Assembly: GCF_016587375.1 (NCBI RefSeq)
Contig: NZ_BNJG01000001.1
Span: 2,170,001 to 2,234,000 of the forward strand
Direction of reading: 5' to 3'
DNA from: Ktedonobacter robiniae
GTDB taxonomy: Bacteria > Chloroflexota > Ktedonobacteria > Ktedonobacterales > Ktedonobacteraceae
Length of the DNA stretch: 64,000 bases
Every line of letters begins with the position of its first letter. Position 1 is the first letter of the stretch. The translations under genes were made by a program, and so were the position numbers. This document shows positions 42,348 to 50,187 of this stretch, piece after piece. A model generated the notes under the pieces. It saw only the letters and a program-made list of their open reading frames with translations. It made no database searches and had not been told where the DNA came from.

Positions 42348-43632
42348 AAAGCACATCATTCTTCGGAGTGATCCACGCTATGCCACGCTTGACGCGGCCT
42401 GTTTTGCTTCCAAAAATCTCTACAATACGGCGCTGTATGAGATCCGTCAGGCCTTCATCTTTGAGGGAAAACACCTCAACTACAATGAAATGGATCGGCG
42501 GATGCAGTCGCATGAAGCGTACAAAGCACTGCCTGCGAAAGTGGCCCAACAGGTATTGCTGCTGCTCGAACGCAACTGGAAATCCTTCTTTGAAGCGCTC
42601 GATGCCTACAAGCGCGATCCCTCAAAATTTCGCCGACGCCCCCAATTCCCCAAATACAAGCACAAAACGACAGGCCGCAACGTACTCATCTACACGATGC
42701 AGGCCGTAAGCCGCAGCAAACGGACCCTTGGACGACACCTCATTCAGCCTTCGGGACTGGGCATCCAGATCAAAACCCAACAAGATCCCAAGGCGATCAC
42801 TCAGGTCCGTGTGGTTCCCAAACACGGTTTTGTCGTCGTTGAGATCATTTATGAACAGGAGCCGAGCCGCTCCGCCGTCGATCCCGCGCTCATCGCTGGC
42901 ATCGATCCTGGTCTGGAAAATCTGATCGCACTAACTTCAAATAAACCGGGTTTTGTCCCGGTCGTCGTTAACGGGCGCGGTCTGAAAAGTACGAATCAGT
43001 TCTACAACAAGCGGCGAGCAGAACTCCAACAAGCTCTTGGTCGTCCTGGAAACACCCGGCGCATGGAGCGCTTGACTCTCTGGCGCAATCGGCGGATTGA
43101 GCATGATCTGCACACCATCTCGCGTTTTGTGATTGATGTGCTGGTGGCTGAGGGGATCGGAACGCTCGTGATTGGTCGCAACGTGGGCTGGAAACAGGAG
43201 ATCAACCTGGGGAAACGGACAAATCAGAACTTTGTTCAGGTGCCTCATGCCCAGTTCATCCAGATGCTCACCTACAAAGCTGAGCAAAAAGGCATCCAGG
43301 TGATCCTCACCGAAGAAAGCTACACCAGCAAGGCCAGTTTCCTGGATCGCGATCCTTTGCCGATCTACCAGCAAAGCCAGGAGCATGCGCCTGTTTTCAG
43401 CGGCAAACGGATCACACGGAGGCTCTATCGGGCATCCAATGGCCAACTCATTCACGCCGATTGCAACGGGTCCTATAACATCATCAGAAAAGCAGCTCCT
43501 GATGCCTTCGGGTCGGAGGGAGTAGAGGATGGGGAGCGCAGGGTTCATCTGCCGGTAGTCCATCCCGTGAGGCTGTCATTCCCTCACAAACCCGCTCGCG
43601 AGAAAATCCTGGCCTCTGTCAGGATTCGCTAG
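42334..43632 (+). CDS. TnpB RNA-guided nuclease of the IS607-type element (rearranged RuvC)
   Basis: 432 residues. RuvC-like nuclease: Asp191 in IAGIDPGLENLIAL and Asp376 in IHADCNGSYNIIRKA. Where canonical TnpB has its glutamate (VxEDL) this protein has TLVIGRNVGWKQE, with no acid at that spot; TEESYTSK (Glu327/328) may replace it. The CxxC...CxxC ribbon is absent. GTG 42334 is preceded by GGAGG at 6 nt, inside tnpA, and fits the family N terminus (VEKHIILRSDPRYATLDAAC); an open frame extending up to 41986 is only a tnpA shadow. Confidence 0.88.
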   Translation: MHLVEKHIILRSDPRYATLDAACFASKNLYNTALYEIRQAFIFEGKHLNYNEMDRRMQSHEAYKALPAKVAQQVLLLLERNWKSFFEALDAYKRDPSKFRRRPQFPKYKHKTTGRNVLIYTMQAVSRSKRTLGRHLIQPSGLGIQIKTQQDPKAITQVRVVPKHGFVVVEIIYEQEPSRSAVDPALIAGIDPGLENLIALTSNKPGFVPVVVNGRGLKSTNQFYNKRRAELQQALGRPGNTRRMERLTLWRNRRIEHDLHTISRFVIDVLVAEGIGTLVIGRNVGWKQEINLGKRTNQNFVQVPHAQFIQMLTYKAEQKGIQVILTEESYTSKASFLDRDPLPIYQQSQEHAPVFSGKRITRRLYRASNGQLIHADCNGSYNIIRKAAPDAFGSEGVEDGERRVHLPVVHPVRLSFPHKPAREKILASVRIR

Positions 43633-43653
43633 TCACGACGGAACTATACAAGC

Positions 43654-44204
43654 ATGAATGATTCCATTACAATATGGGCTTCTAACCAGGCAATACACCT
43701 CATCGGTCCTTTAGGAAATCGTTGGCTCCATGTACAAAGCGTAGTAAAACAAGCTCACAGGGTAAGCCAAGTATTTGATGAAGTGAAGGAGCGTATCTCA
43801 TAGCAGCTGCTTATCTACATGACATTGGATATGCTCCAGAGCTCAAGAGAACAGGCTTTCATCCCATCGATGGAGCCAATTATTTACGATCGCAGGGATA
43901 TGAGCGCCTGGCCTCCCTCGTCGCGCATCACTCAGAAGCACAATGTGAGGCACAGTTACGAGGACTGGAAAGTGAGCTTGCGCAGTTCCCTCGTGAGCAC
44001 TCGCCACTCGCTGAAGCTCTCAACTACTGTGATATGACTACGGGGCCTCAAGGCCAGCGTGTCAGCTTTGAGGAGCGCATCGCCGATATTCTGAGCCGCT
44101 ATGGAGAGACAGATATTGTAGCGCAAGCCATACACCAGGCCACACCTCAATTGTGGCAAGCAGTTGAACACACGCAGGAATTACTTCGCAGCCACAATCT
44201 CTAG
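43654..44204 (+). pseudogene. HD-domain phosphohydrolase, frameshifted
   Basis: The first 49 codons (43654-43803) encode LGNRWLHVQSVVKQAHRV and end at a TAG. A different frame from about 43794 continues as YLIAAAYLHDIGYAPEL, FHPIDGANYLRSQGYERLAS, LVAHHSEAQCEAQLRGLE and ALNYCDMTTGPQGQ to a TAG at 44202. The HD motif is intact, so the original was one protein of about 183 residues. A single-base frame change near 43788-43796 explains it. The gene lies between two insertion sequences and starts 22 nt after tnpB. A sequencing error is possible. Confidence 0.8.
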
Positions 44205-44216
44205 AAGAGAGCAAAG

Positions 44217-44244
44217 AAAGCACCTGGAACGTTCCAGGTGCTTT
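44217..44244 (+). terminator. Terminator after the HD-domain gene
   Basis: Perfect stem AAAGCACCTGGAAC / GTTCCAGGTGCTTT ending in TTTTAT, 12 nt after the stop. Confidence 0.85.
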
Positions 44245-44280
44245 TATGTTACAAAAAACGAGCCAGAAAGCCCCTGTGAT

Positions 44281-44478
44281 TTATCCAGGGGATGAATGGC
44301 TCTTCCTTGTTTGGGGGTGGATAGGGGCGGGCTGGTACGTTGGGTCATTCCATGCGAGGTAGGCGTCAATTGCCCTTCTCACAATTTCAGAAACAGGGAT
44401 GTTGTCTGTTTCACTCTTCTGCCTGAGCCGTTCTCGTTGTTGGTCATCTAAGTAGATGTTGGTACGGGTGAGCGACAT
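44281..44478 (-). CDS. Ribbon-helix-helix (CopG-like) protein
   Basis: 65 residues. RHH fold: strand TRTNIYLDDQQ, helices RERLRQKSETDNI and PVSEIVRRAIDAYLAW, then a Pro/His/Ser tail. Such proteins are DNA-binding repressors or antitoxins. No toxin gene is next to it. It diverges from tnpB, 80 nt apart, and its stop codon lies inside the left-end hairpin, so it seems to be carried by the element and may control tnpB. Confidence 0.8.
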   Translation of the reverse strand: MSLTRTNIYLDDQQRERLRQKSETDNIPVSEIVRRAIDAYLAWNDPTYQPAPIHPQTRKSHSSPG

Positions 44479-44493
44479 ATGGCGTATCCTCTC

Positions 44494-44522
44494 TTGCAGT
44501 ACATCTTATTCTGATGTATAAT
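44494..44522 (+). promoter_or_regulatory. Promoter of the second tnpB
   Basis: TTGCAG (44494-44499), 17 bp, TATAAT (44517-44522). Its position after ATG 44514 argues that translation begins further down at GTG 44559. Confidence 0.6.
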
Positions 44523-44558
44523 ACTACCACAGCAAACAGGAAAGGACAAGGCAAGGAC

Positions 44559-45656
44559 GTGCTGATCTACGAATACAAACTGGATGGCACCAAAGCACAA
44601 TACGCCGCTCTTGATGAGGCGATCCGCGTTGTGCAGTTCATCAGGAACAAGTGCCTACGCTTGTGGATGGATGAGCATGCCAGCAAGAATGACTTGCAGT
44701 GCTACTGTGCCGCCCTTGCCAAAGAGTTCCCCTTTGCGCGCGCTCTCAATTCCCAGGCACGTCAAGCCAGTGCTGATCGGGCATGGTTTGCCATCTCCCG
44801 CTTCTATGACAACTGTAAGCAGAAGAAGCCAGGCAAGAAAGGCTATCCCAAGTTTCAGCATGATAACCGGAGCGTGGAGGACAAAGCGACCGGATGGAAG
44901 TTAGAACCCGATGGCAGGCACATCACCTTCACCGATGGCTGTGGCGTTGGTCGGCTCCGTCTCGTGGGCACGCGTGACATTGAAACCTTCCCCGTCAAAC
45001 AGATCAAGCGGGTACGCATTCTCAGACGCGCAGATGGCTATTATTGCCAGTTTGCCGTGCAGGCCGAGCGCCATATTGAGCATGTCCCCACGGGCAAACT
45101 GGTCGGCATTGATGTTGGCTTGAAGACGTTCTACACCGACTCTGAAGGCGCGACCGTCGAGAATCCCCGCCACTATCGCAAGGCTGAAAAGCGCCTCAAA
45201 CGCTTGCAACGCCGCCTCTCCAAGAAACAGAAGAAGAGTCAGAATCGCAAGAAAGCACGTCAATCCGTCGCCAAAGCGCATTTAAAAGTTCAAAGGCAGC
45301 GTGAAGATTTCGCTCGCAAAGCAGCGAACGCGCTTGTCTCGTCTCACGACCTGATTGCCTTTGAAGACTTGCGCATCGCAAACATGGTGAGAAACAGGCG
45401 TCTCGCGAAAAGCATCAGCGATGCCGCGTGGGGTCGCTTCCTCTCCTGGGTCAACTACTACGCCGCCTTGCACAACATTCCTGTGATTGCGGTCCCGCCA
45501 CACTTCACGAGTCAGAATTGTTCCGCTTGTGGTACCTGCGTGAAGAAGAGCCTGAGCGTGCGCACACACATCTGTACCGGTTGTGGCGTGGTATTGGACA
45601 GAGATCACAACGCCGCCGTGAACATTTTGCAAAAAGCGCTCAGTACCGTCGGGTAG
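44559..45656 (+). CDS. TnpB RNA-guided nuclease (IS605/IS1341 type, complete)
   Basis: 365 residues. Canonical TnpB: N-terminal YEYKLDGTKAQYAALDEAIR, RuvC Asp in LVGIDVGLKTFYT, Glu in LIAFEDLRIANMVRNR, zinc ribbon NCSACG / HICTGCG, last Asp in LDRDHNAAVNIL. All catalytic residues present, so it is probably an active guide-RNA nuclease. GTG 44559 is chosen because homologues start at this LIYEYK segment and the promoter -10 lies at 44517-44522. Confidence 0.93.
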   Translation: MLIYEYKLDGTKAQYAALDEAIRVVQFIRNKCLRLWMDEHASKNDLQCYCAALAKEFPFARALNSQARQASADRAWFAISRFYDNCKQKKPGKKGYPKFQHDNRSVEDKATGWKLEPDGRHITFTDGCGVGRLRLVGTRDIETFPVKQIKRVRILRRADGYYCQFAVQAERHIEHVPTGKLVGIDVGLKTFYTDSEGATVENPRHYRKAEKRLKRLQRRLSKKQKKSQNRKKARQSVAKAHLKVQRQREDFARKAANALVSSHDLIAFEDLRIANMVRNRRLAKSISDAAWGRFLSWVNYYAALHNIPVIAVPPHFTSQNCSACGTCVKKSLSVRTHICTGCGVVLDRDHNAAVNILQKALSTVG

Positions 45657-45790
45657 ACGGGAACTGATGCATCGTTGAGTGCATGAAACGCTTCTGGACA
45701 GGAGGGCCTCTACTGCCTCTCAGCAATGGGAATCAGCAAGCCGCCTGGATGAAGGAAGAATCCCCCGTGCTTTAGCTGGGGGAGTGTCAA
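45657..45790 (+). ncRNA. Candidate omega RNA (TnpB guide RNA) scaffold and right end
   Basis: TnpB guide RNAs are transcribed from the 3' part of tnpB through the right end of the element. Here the region has no gene and ends with the hairpin 45762-45782 followed by GAGTGTCAA. The guide segment would begin at 45791 (AATCATGAAATCCTCACATA). The 5' limit is not known and may lie inside tnpB. Confidence 0.5.
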
Positions 45791-46013
45791 AATCATGAAA
45801 TCCTCACATATCTTTTTGTACTTTGGGTACACTCATCACACGGTTGCCAGGGGAAAAATTACACAACCAAAGATAATATGTCTCTCAGAGAGAATGTGCT
45901 TCCCCTGACTATTAAACTGTTGAACTGGACAATAAGGATGAAATAGAAGATAATATTTTTTGGCAGTGAAAAGAAGAATTTCTGCGTATTCCAGATGGTA
46001 GGAGCGGTAAACA

Positions 46014-46544
46014 TTGGATATTATCAGCTTTTATCGCCAGGAGCAGCGCCGGGTACATGTGGCGCTACAAGAAGCGGTGCAAAAGCTCACGACCGATGAG
46101 TGGCACTTTCTGCTCCCTGGCGCGGGGAACCATATTGCCTTTACGTTCTTACACTGTATACGCACTGAGGATAATGTCTATCGTTTTATTCTCCAGGGTC
46201 GTCCACCCATCTGGAATGAAGATAAATGGCATGAGATCCTGCACCTTCCTGAGCGCCTTCAAGGTTCTAGCATGTCAATCGCCGACGCTCGACGCATCTT
46301 TATTCATGAACCAACTTCCCTGCTTCGATACGCTGAACAAGTCTGGCGAGATGGCGAGACCTATCTCTCTTCTATCCAGGATGGGGGGGCCGCGCTCGCC
46401 GACCGCATCATCCATGTCAATCCCCTGGGCAATATGCCCGCTCTCCAGGTCATCGGGCAGGTCTGTATCTCAGATCTCTTCGCCCACCTGGGAGAGATAC
46501 ACACCTTGCTGGGCGCACAAGGGAAAAAAGTACGCCTGCTATAG
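46014..46544 (+). CDS. DinB-like superfamily protein
   Basis: 176 residues, helical bundle of the DinB/YfiT type: QRRVHVALQEAVQKLTTDEW near the N terminus, NHIAFTFLHCIRTEDNVYRF with a metal-binding-type His, and a C-terminal His in LFAHLGEIHTLLGAQG. Members are metal-dependent, some thiol-dependent transferases; function here is unknown. TTG start at 46014 with GGAG 9 nt upstream. Confidence 0.75.
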   Translation: MDIISFYRQEQRRVHVALQEAVQKLTTDEWHFLLPGAGNHIAFTFLHCIRTEDNVYRFILQGRPPIWNEDKWHEILHLPERLQGSSMSIADARRIFIHEPTSLLRYAEQVWRDGETYLSSIQDGGAALADRIIHVNPLGNMPALQVIGQVCISDLFAHLGEIHTLLGAQGKKVRLL

Positions 46545-46708
46545 CTACCTACCAAATTTTAATAATTTTTTGATATACTTGCACTTGACCCGTAATCTAA
46601 AATCTTTTATAAACAAAAGTGCAGGCAATGCTATGCTGTACGTTCCCAACCGTTTATGAGCAGAGAGGCACTATGACCATGCAAACCTGGAATTCTGGGG
46701 AGGCTTCT

Positions 46709-47908
46709 GTGTCGAAAAAGCAGAATACGTTGTTAAGGTCTGCCCGTCTGAAGAAGAGTTGGACACCCGAATTCGTAAGCGGGAAGGTGGGAGTGAGTCG
46801 CTACACCTATATTCGCTGGGAAGAGGGCTTGCAGGCTCCCCGCCTCACCTCCCTTCAGGCGCTCTGCTCCATCTTTGAAATGTCACCTACCGAGCTTGGC
46901 TTCGCTGAACTACTCGAAGAACGTATGCGCTCGCGTTCCTCGCTTAATGGCAAGACGACCCTACGGCCACCCACTGACTCGCTAGAATTGCCAACTATAG
47001 AGGGTCCCCAGGAACCTACGCTGACCGAAGCCCTGGCCATGTGGAGTATGGGCCTGGCCTCGTGCTGGCGCCTCTATATGATTGGGGGACAGAGCGAGCT
47101 TGAACGCCTCCTACCTACCTACCTGGCACAATTGACCACACCAACGCTACATCCCGGTCCCGAACAGAGAAGCGCCGCCTCGCTTACCGCCCAGGTCTAT
47201 CAGCTTATGGCCATGCTCGAACTCCAGCGTGGCGATTTTGTCTCGGCCCAGATGAATGGCACGCAGGCCGTGGTGTATAGCCAGCTCGCAAAAAATTGGA
47301 ACTTGTACATTGCCTCGCAATTGCGCATGGCCACGGTCTTTACACAGCGCAAGCGCATAGGTGCGGCCCTGGGGGCCTATAATGACGCCCTCAAGCGCAT
47401 CAACACGATCAACGAGACCATTTCGCCCCTACTTCATGGCTGGATCTTCGCAGGCCTGGCTGAGATTCAGGCCGCGATGAACCATGAGCAGGAGGCCATG
47501 CAATTTCTGCGCCTGGCCATGGCCGTCTTCCCCGAGCACCCGGAAGAGGATGCTACCTTTGCCTACACATATTGTGATCGCTCACTGCTCTACTACTACC
47601 AGGGACATGTCTTCCTGCACCTGGGAGAGCCACGCCTGGCCTGGGACGCCTTCGCCCAGGTTGATGAGCTTAAGCCGGCTCCCCCAGAGAGAACGCGTGC
47701 CGAATTTCTCAGGCTCAAAGCCTATACCTCACTTGTGCTGGGCAATATGGTACAAAGCTGCATCTACCTGGAGGCCGCGACCCGCGCCGCGCAGGCTATT
47801 AGTAGCGATTTGATCCATAGCCAGATCTATGGCCTCTATGAGCATATGCTCTCGATCTGGGGTCAGGAGCCACGCGTGCGCTCCCTCGCCCATCTCTTCC
47901 AGAACTAG
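46709..47908 (+). CDS. XRE-type HTH protein with TPR-like C-terminal repeats
   Basis: About 399 residues. Residues 6-60 form a helix-turn-helix (NTLLRSARLKKSWTPEFVSG, VGVSRYTYIRWEEGLQAPRL), and the rest is all-helical with TPR-like pairs (HGWIFAGLAEIQAAMNHEQE, YYYQGHVFLHLGEPRLAWDA). This architecture is common in filamentous actinobacteria and Ktedonobacteria as ligand- or peptide-sensing regulators. GTG 46709 has GGGGAGG 5 nt upstream and begins right before the HTH; ATG 46673 with GAGAGG is the alternative. Confidence 0.78.
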   Translation: MSKKQNTLLRSARLKKSWTPEFVSGKVGVSRYTYIRWEEGLQAPRLTSLQALCSIFEMSPTELGFAELLEERMRSRSSLNGKTTLRPPTDSLELPTIEGPQEPTLTEALAMWSMGLASCWRLYMIGGQSELERLLPTYLAQLTTPTLHPGPEQRSAASLTAQVYQLMAMLELQRGDFVSAQMNGTQAVVYSQLAKNWNLYIASQLRMATVFTQRKRIGAALGAYNDALKRINTINETISPLLHGWIFAGLAEIQAAMNHEQEAMQFLRLAMAVFPEHPEEDATFAYTYCDRSLLYYYQGHVFLHLGEPRLAWDAFAQVDELKPAPPERTRAEFLRLKAYTSLVLGNMVQSCIYLEAATRAAQAISSDLIHSQIYGLYEHMLSIWGQEPRVRSLAHLFQN

Positions 47909-48014
47909 CTCTTCTCCGAAAACCAACGTCACTTTCGTGACTAGCGCTTCCCCCATTTGGGGACCACCTAAAGGTGGCACGGCAAGCGCGCTCAGGGTTT
48001 CGGAGAAGAACTAG
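47905..48014. repeat. Complex intergenic palindrome element
   Basis: Outer arms of about 19 nt (CTAGCTCTTCTCCGAAAACC at 47905-47924 and its near-complement at 47996-48014) enclose two hairpins, CCCC..GGGG and CCACCTAAAGGTGG. Shares CTAGCGCTTCCCCCATT and GCGCGCTCAGGGT with 24444-24510. Its two ends overlap the stop codons of both convergent genes. Confidence 0.75.
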
Positions 48015-48640
48015 AAGTGCTTCTCAACCCAGGTCCGCGCCTCGCGTACCTCTTCATGGATGATGGTATGTCCAGTGTTATTCCAGTATGCCTGGACCTC
48101 GGCCCCCTGCTGCTCAAGCAGGTTGATGAGTCTCTGAGTATTCTCAGTGGAAATCAGCATATCGGAGCGGCCAGCAGCCACAAAGATTGGGCGATGCTGC
48201 AAGTCCACCTGTGTCTCTGGCTCAAAGGGGAACATAGCATGCGAGAGGTAGGCTCCCGCCAGAGACTCGGGCCTGAGTAGGAGCATACTGGCGACGATAT
48301 TCGCCCCGTTGGAGAAGCCGACCGCGACCACCTGGTGCGCGTCAAAGGCGTATTCCTCGCTGGCCGCCTGGAGGAAGTCTGCCAGTTCTACAGTCCGCTG
48401 CTTCAGGTCATCGATATCAAAGACACCTTCGGCAAAGCGACGGAAGAAGCGCGGCATACCATTCTCCAGTACATTGCCGCGTGGACTCAGCAGCGCGGAG
48501 CCAGGGCTGAGCATGCGCCCCAGGTTGAGCAGGTCGTTCTCATCGCCGCCCGTACCATGCAGCAGCAGGAGAGTGGGCTTATTGGCTTCCTGCGCGGGCT
48601 GAAAGTGGTGAGTATAGTGTTGTAAAGCGTCTTTTGCCAT
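48011..48640 (-). CDS. Carboxylesterase/phospholipase-type alpha/beta hydrolase (MhqD-like)
   Basis: 209 residues. LLLLHGTGGDENDLLNLGRM (oxyanion region), nucleophile VAVGFSNGANIVASMLL, acid in IFVAAGRSDMLI, His in WNNTGHTIIHEE. The closest known type is MhqD, a hydroquinone-linked esterase of Bacillus. The next gene upstream on the same strand is a ring-cleaving dioxygenase of MhqO type, which supports the pairing. Confidence 0.82.
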   Translation of the reverse strand: MAKDALQHYTHHFQPAQEANKPTLLLLHGTGGDENDLLNLGRMLSPGSALLSPRGNVLENGMPRFFRRFAEGVFDIDDLKQRTVELADFLQAASEEYAFDAHQVVAVGFSNGANIVASMLLLRPESLAGAYLSHAMFPFEPETQVDLQHRPIFVAAGRSDMLISTENTQRLINLLEQQGAEVQAYWNNTGHTIIHEEVREARTWVEKHF

Positions 48641-48717
48641 GGCTTTGCCTCTTTTTAGTTGTCTATTCCGGTGTTGCAGACTTCTCAGCGCCTATGGCGC
48701 TTCGCGAAATTTAGGAT

Positions 48718-48940
48718 GTGTGGAATGGGGTTGCGAATGCAACTCCATTCCACATATCTTGACCCATATCTGTCAAGGGGGGGCGTTTGCAACCCTATTC
48801 CACACATCCTGACCTGTATCTATCAAAGGATTGCGTTCGCTGCCCCATTCCACATATCTTGACCCATATCTGTCAAGAGATTGCGTTCGCAACTCCATTC
48901 CACACATACTGACCCGTATCTGCCAGATGGTTTGATTTCT
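48718..48940. repeat. Four tandem copies of a 50-bp unit with a leading hairpin
   Basis: Units begin near 48741, 48791, 48841 and 48891 at exactly 50-bp spacing, each reading roughly AACTCCATTCCACATATCTT then GACCCATATCTGTCAAG. The stretch 48718-48756 pairs with the first unit (TGTGGAATGGGGTTGC against GCAACTCCATTCCACA), forming a hairpin. Copies differ at several positions. Lies between the dioxygenase and the esterase. Confidence 0.88.
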
Positions 48941-48951
48941 GTCTTTTTATT

Positions 48952-49917
48952 TTAGCGGGCTTCGGTGCCGGTCCAGGGAATGGTGAGAGCGGGCAGCGCC
49001 TTCTCGAGTGCCGGACGATTGCTCTCCAGCCAGGTAGGGAGCTTGAGGTGCGTTCCCAGTTCGGTCACAGGCTCATCTACTGGGAAACCGGGCTGGTCGG
49101 TCGCGATCTCGAAGAGGACCCCGCTGGGCTCTCTAAAGTAGATGGAGTGAAAGTAATTGCGGTCGAGCACCTGAGTGACCTGCATCCCCTCGTCTGTCAA
49201 AGCCTGGCGCCACTGGAGCTGCTCTTCATCGTTCGCGGCGCGGAACGCTACGTGGTGAACGCTGCCTACCGCCTCCTGGCCTCGCGCCCGGCCTGGCAGG
49301 TCCAGCAGGTCGACGATTGAGGCGTTGCCACTCTGAGCGGCGACGAAGCGCGTACGCTGTCCCTCCTGCTGCTGAAGCTTAAAGCCCATGACCTGGGTCA
49401 ACAGCTTCGCGCTTGACTCATAGCGTGCGACCGCCAGAGTCACGCCATAGAAGCCACGAATTGCCTGCTCTGCCGGAACCGGACCCTGCTTCCAATAGAT
49501 CTCTCGCTGCTCAATCCCTGGGGCCGCGACCAACTCAAGTTGCAAGCCATTAGGGTCTTCGAAGGAGAGCACGTGCTCCTCAAAGCGCTGTGCCGGCCCC
49601 TCAAAGGCGATATGGTGAGCGCGCAGCCGCTCCTGCCAGTAGTCCAGGGCCTCTGCTGGGATGGCGAAGGAGGTCGTAGCAACCTGGCCTGTGCCACGTC
49701 GCCCCCTGGGATATCCGGGCCAGGAGAAGAAGGTCATGATCGTGCCAGGATAGCCAACCTCGTCCCCATAATAGAGGTGGTAGGTCTCCGGAGAATCGAA
49801 GTTCACGGTCTTTTTGACAAAGCGTAAGCCAAGCAGGCCAGTGTAAAAGTCCAGGTTACGCTGTGGATCATCGGTGATCGCCGTCACATGATGGATGCCC
49901 GAGATAGCGTTTACCAT
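48952..49917 (-). CDS. Ring-cleaving dioxygenase, glyoxalase/VOC fold (MhqO-like)
   Basis: 321 residues, two VOC half-domains. Each supplies metal ligands: IHHVTAITDDPQRNLDFYTG with EEHVLSFEDPNGLQLELVAA in the first, VHHVAFRAANDEEQLQWRQA with YFHSIYFREPSGVLFEIATD in the second. Family members act on hydroquinones or catechol-type compounds. ATG 49917 is preceded by GGAGGT at 7 nt, making it a better start than upstream in-frame codons. Confidence 0.88.
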   Translation of the reverse strand: MVNAISGIHHVTAITDDPQRNLDFYTGLLGLRFVKKTVNFDSPETYHLYYGDEVGYPGTIMTFFSWPGYPRGRRGTGQVATTSFAIPAEALDYWQERLRAHHIAFEGPAQRFEEHVLSFEDPNGLQLELVAAPGIEQREIYWKQGPVPAEQAIRGFYGVTLAVARYESSAKLLTQVMGFKLQQQEGQRTRFVAAQSGNASIVDLLDLPGRARGQEAVGSVHHVAFRAANDEEQLQWRQALTDEGMQVTQVLDRNYFHSIYFREPSGVLFEIATDQPGFPVDEPVTELGTHLKLPTWLESNRPALEKALPALTIPWTGTEAR

Positions 49918-50107
49918 AGTGTATACCTCCAACGGTATGAATAGAGTCTCTTTATTCTTGTGATGCCCTGTGTTGAGCTTACAAGTCAACATCAGAGCCT
50001 ACTTAAAACAACATATTTATTTACAAAACAATAGTAACTTATTTTTAGTTAGCTGTCAAGTAGGAGTCATTGCTGGGGACCAACGCTGCTCAAGAGTAAT
50101 AGAAAAA

Positions 50108-50137
50108 GAGCCGAGACTCAAATCAAAGTCTCGGCTC
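50108..50137 (-). terminator. Terminator of the lipoprotein gene
   Basis: Stem GAGCCGAGACT / AGTCTCGGCTC, 8-nt loop, followed on the minus strand by TTTTTCTATT; about 50 nt after the stop. Confidence 0.88.
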
Positions 50138-50187
50138 CAGCGATGTGTAATGGACGCTCTAGTCAAGGGTAAGCGTCTGAGCTGGCG

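Larger units (their letters stand above)
41725..43650 (+). mobile_element. IS607-family insertion sequence (borders approximate)
   Basis: Defined by the promoter, a serine-recombinase transposase and an overlapping tnpB. IS607 elements use a serine recombinase, recognise little more than GG at the target and have no inverted repeats. The right border probably lies between the tnpB stop (43632) and the start of the broken HD gene (43654), which begins only 22 nt later. Confidence 0.7.
44253..45790 (+). mobile_element. IS605/IS1341-type element with matched end hairpins
   Basis: Two 21-nt hairpins in the same orientation flank the RHH and tnpB genes: 44271-44291 (CCCCTG...CAGGGG) and 45762-45782 (CCCCC...GGGGG); 16 of 21 positions agree, including GTG.TTTA in the loop side. 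This is the arrangement of left and right end hairpins in IS200/IS605 elements. Candidate cleavage sites are TTAC at 44249-44252 and TCAA at 45787-45790, the pair used by IS608. No Y1 transposase (TnpA) is present, so it would depend on one elsewhere. Confidence 0.6.

Noticed and set aside
44281..44478. Toxin-antitoxin locus around the RHH gene
   Set aside because: No toxin-like gene is adjacent; the neighbours are TnpB and a broken HD gene.
48718..48940. CRISPR-like array with 50-bp period
   Set aside because: The whole unit is conserved, with no alternation of constant repeat and unique spacer, only four copies and no cas gene.
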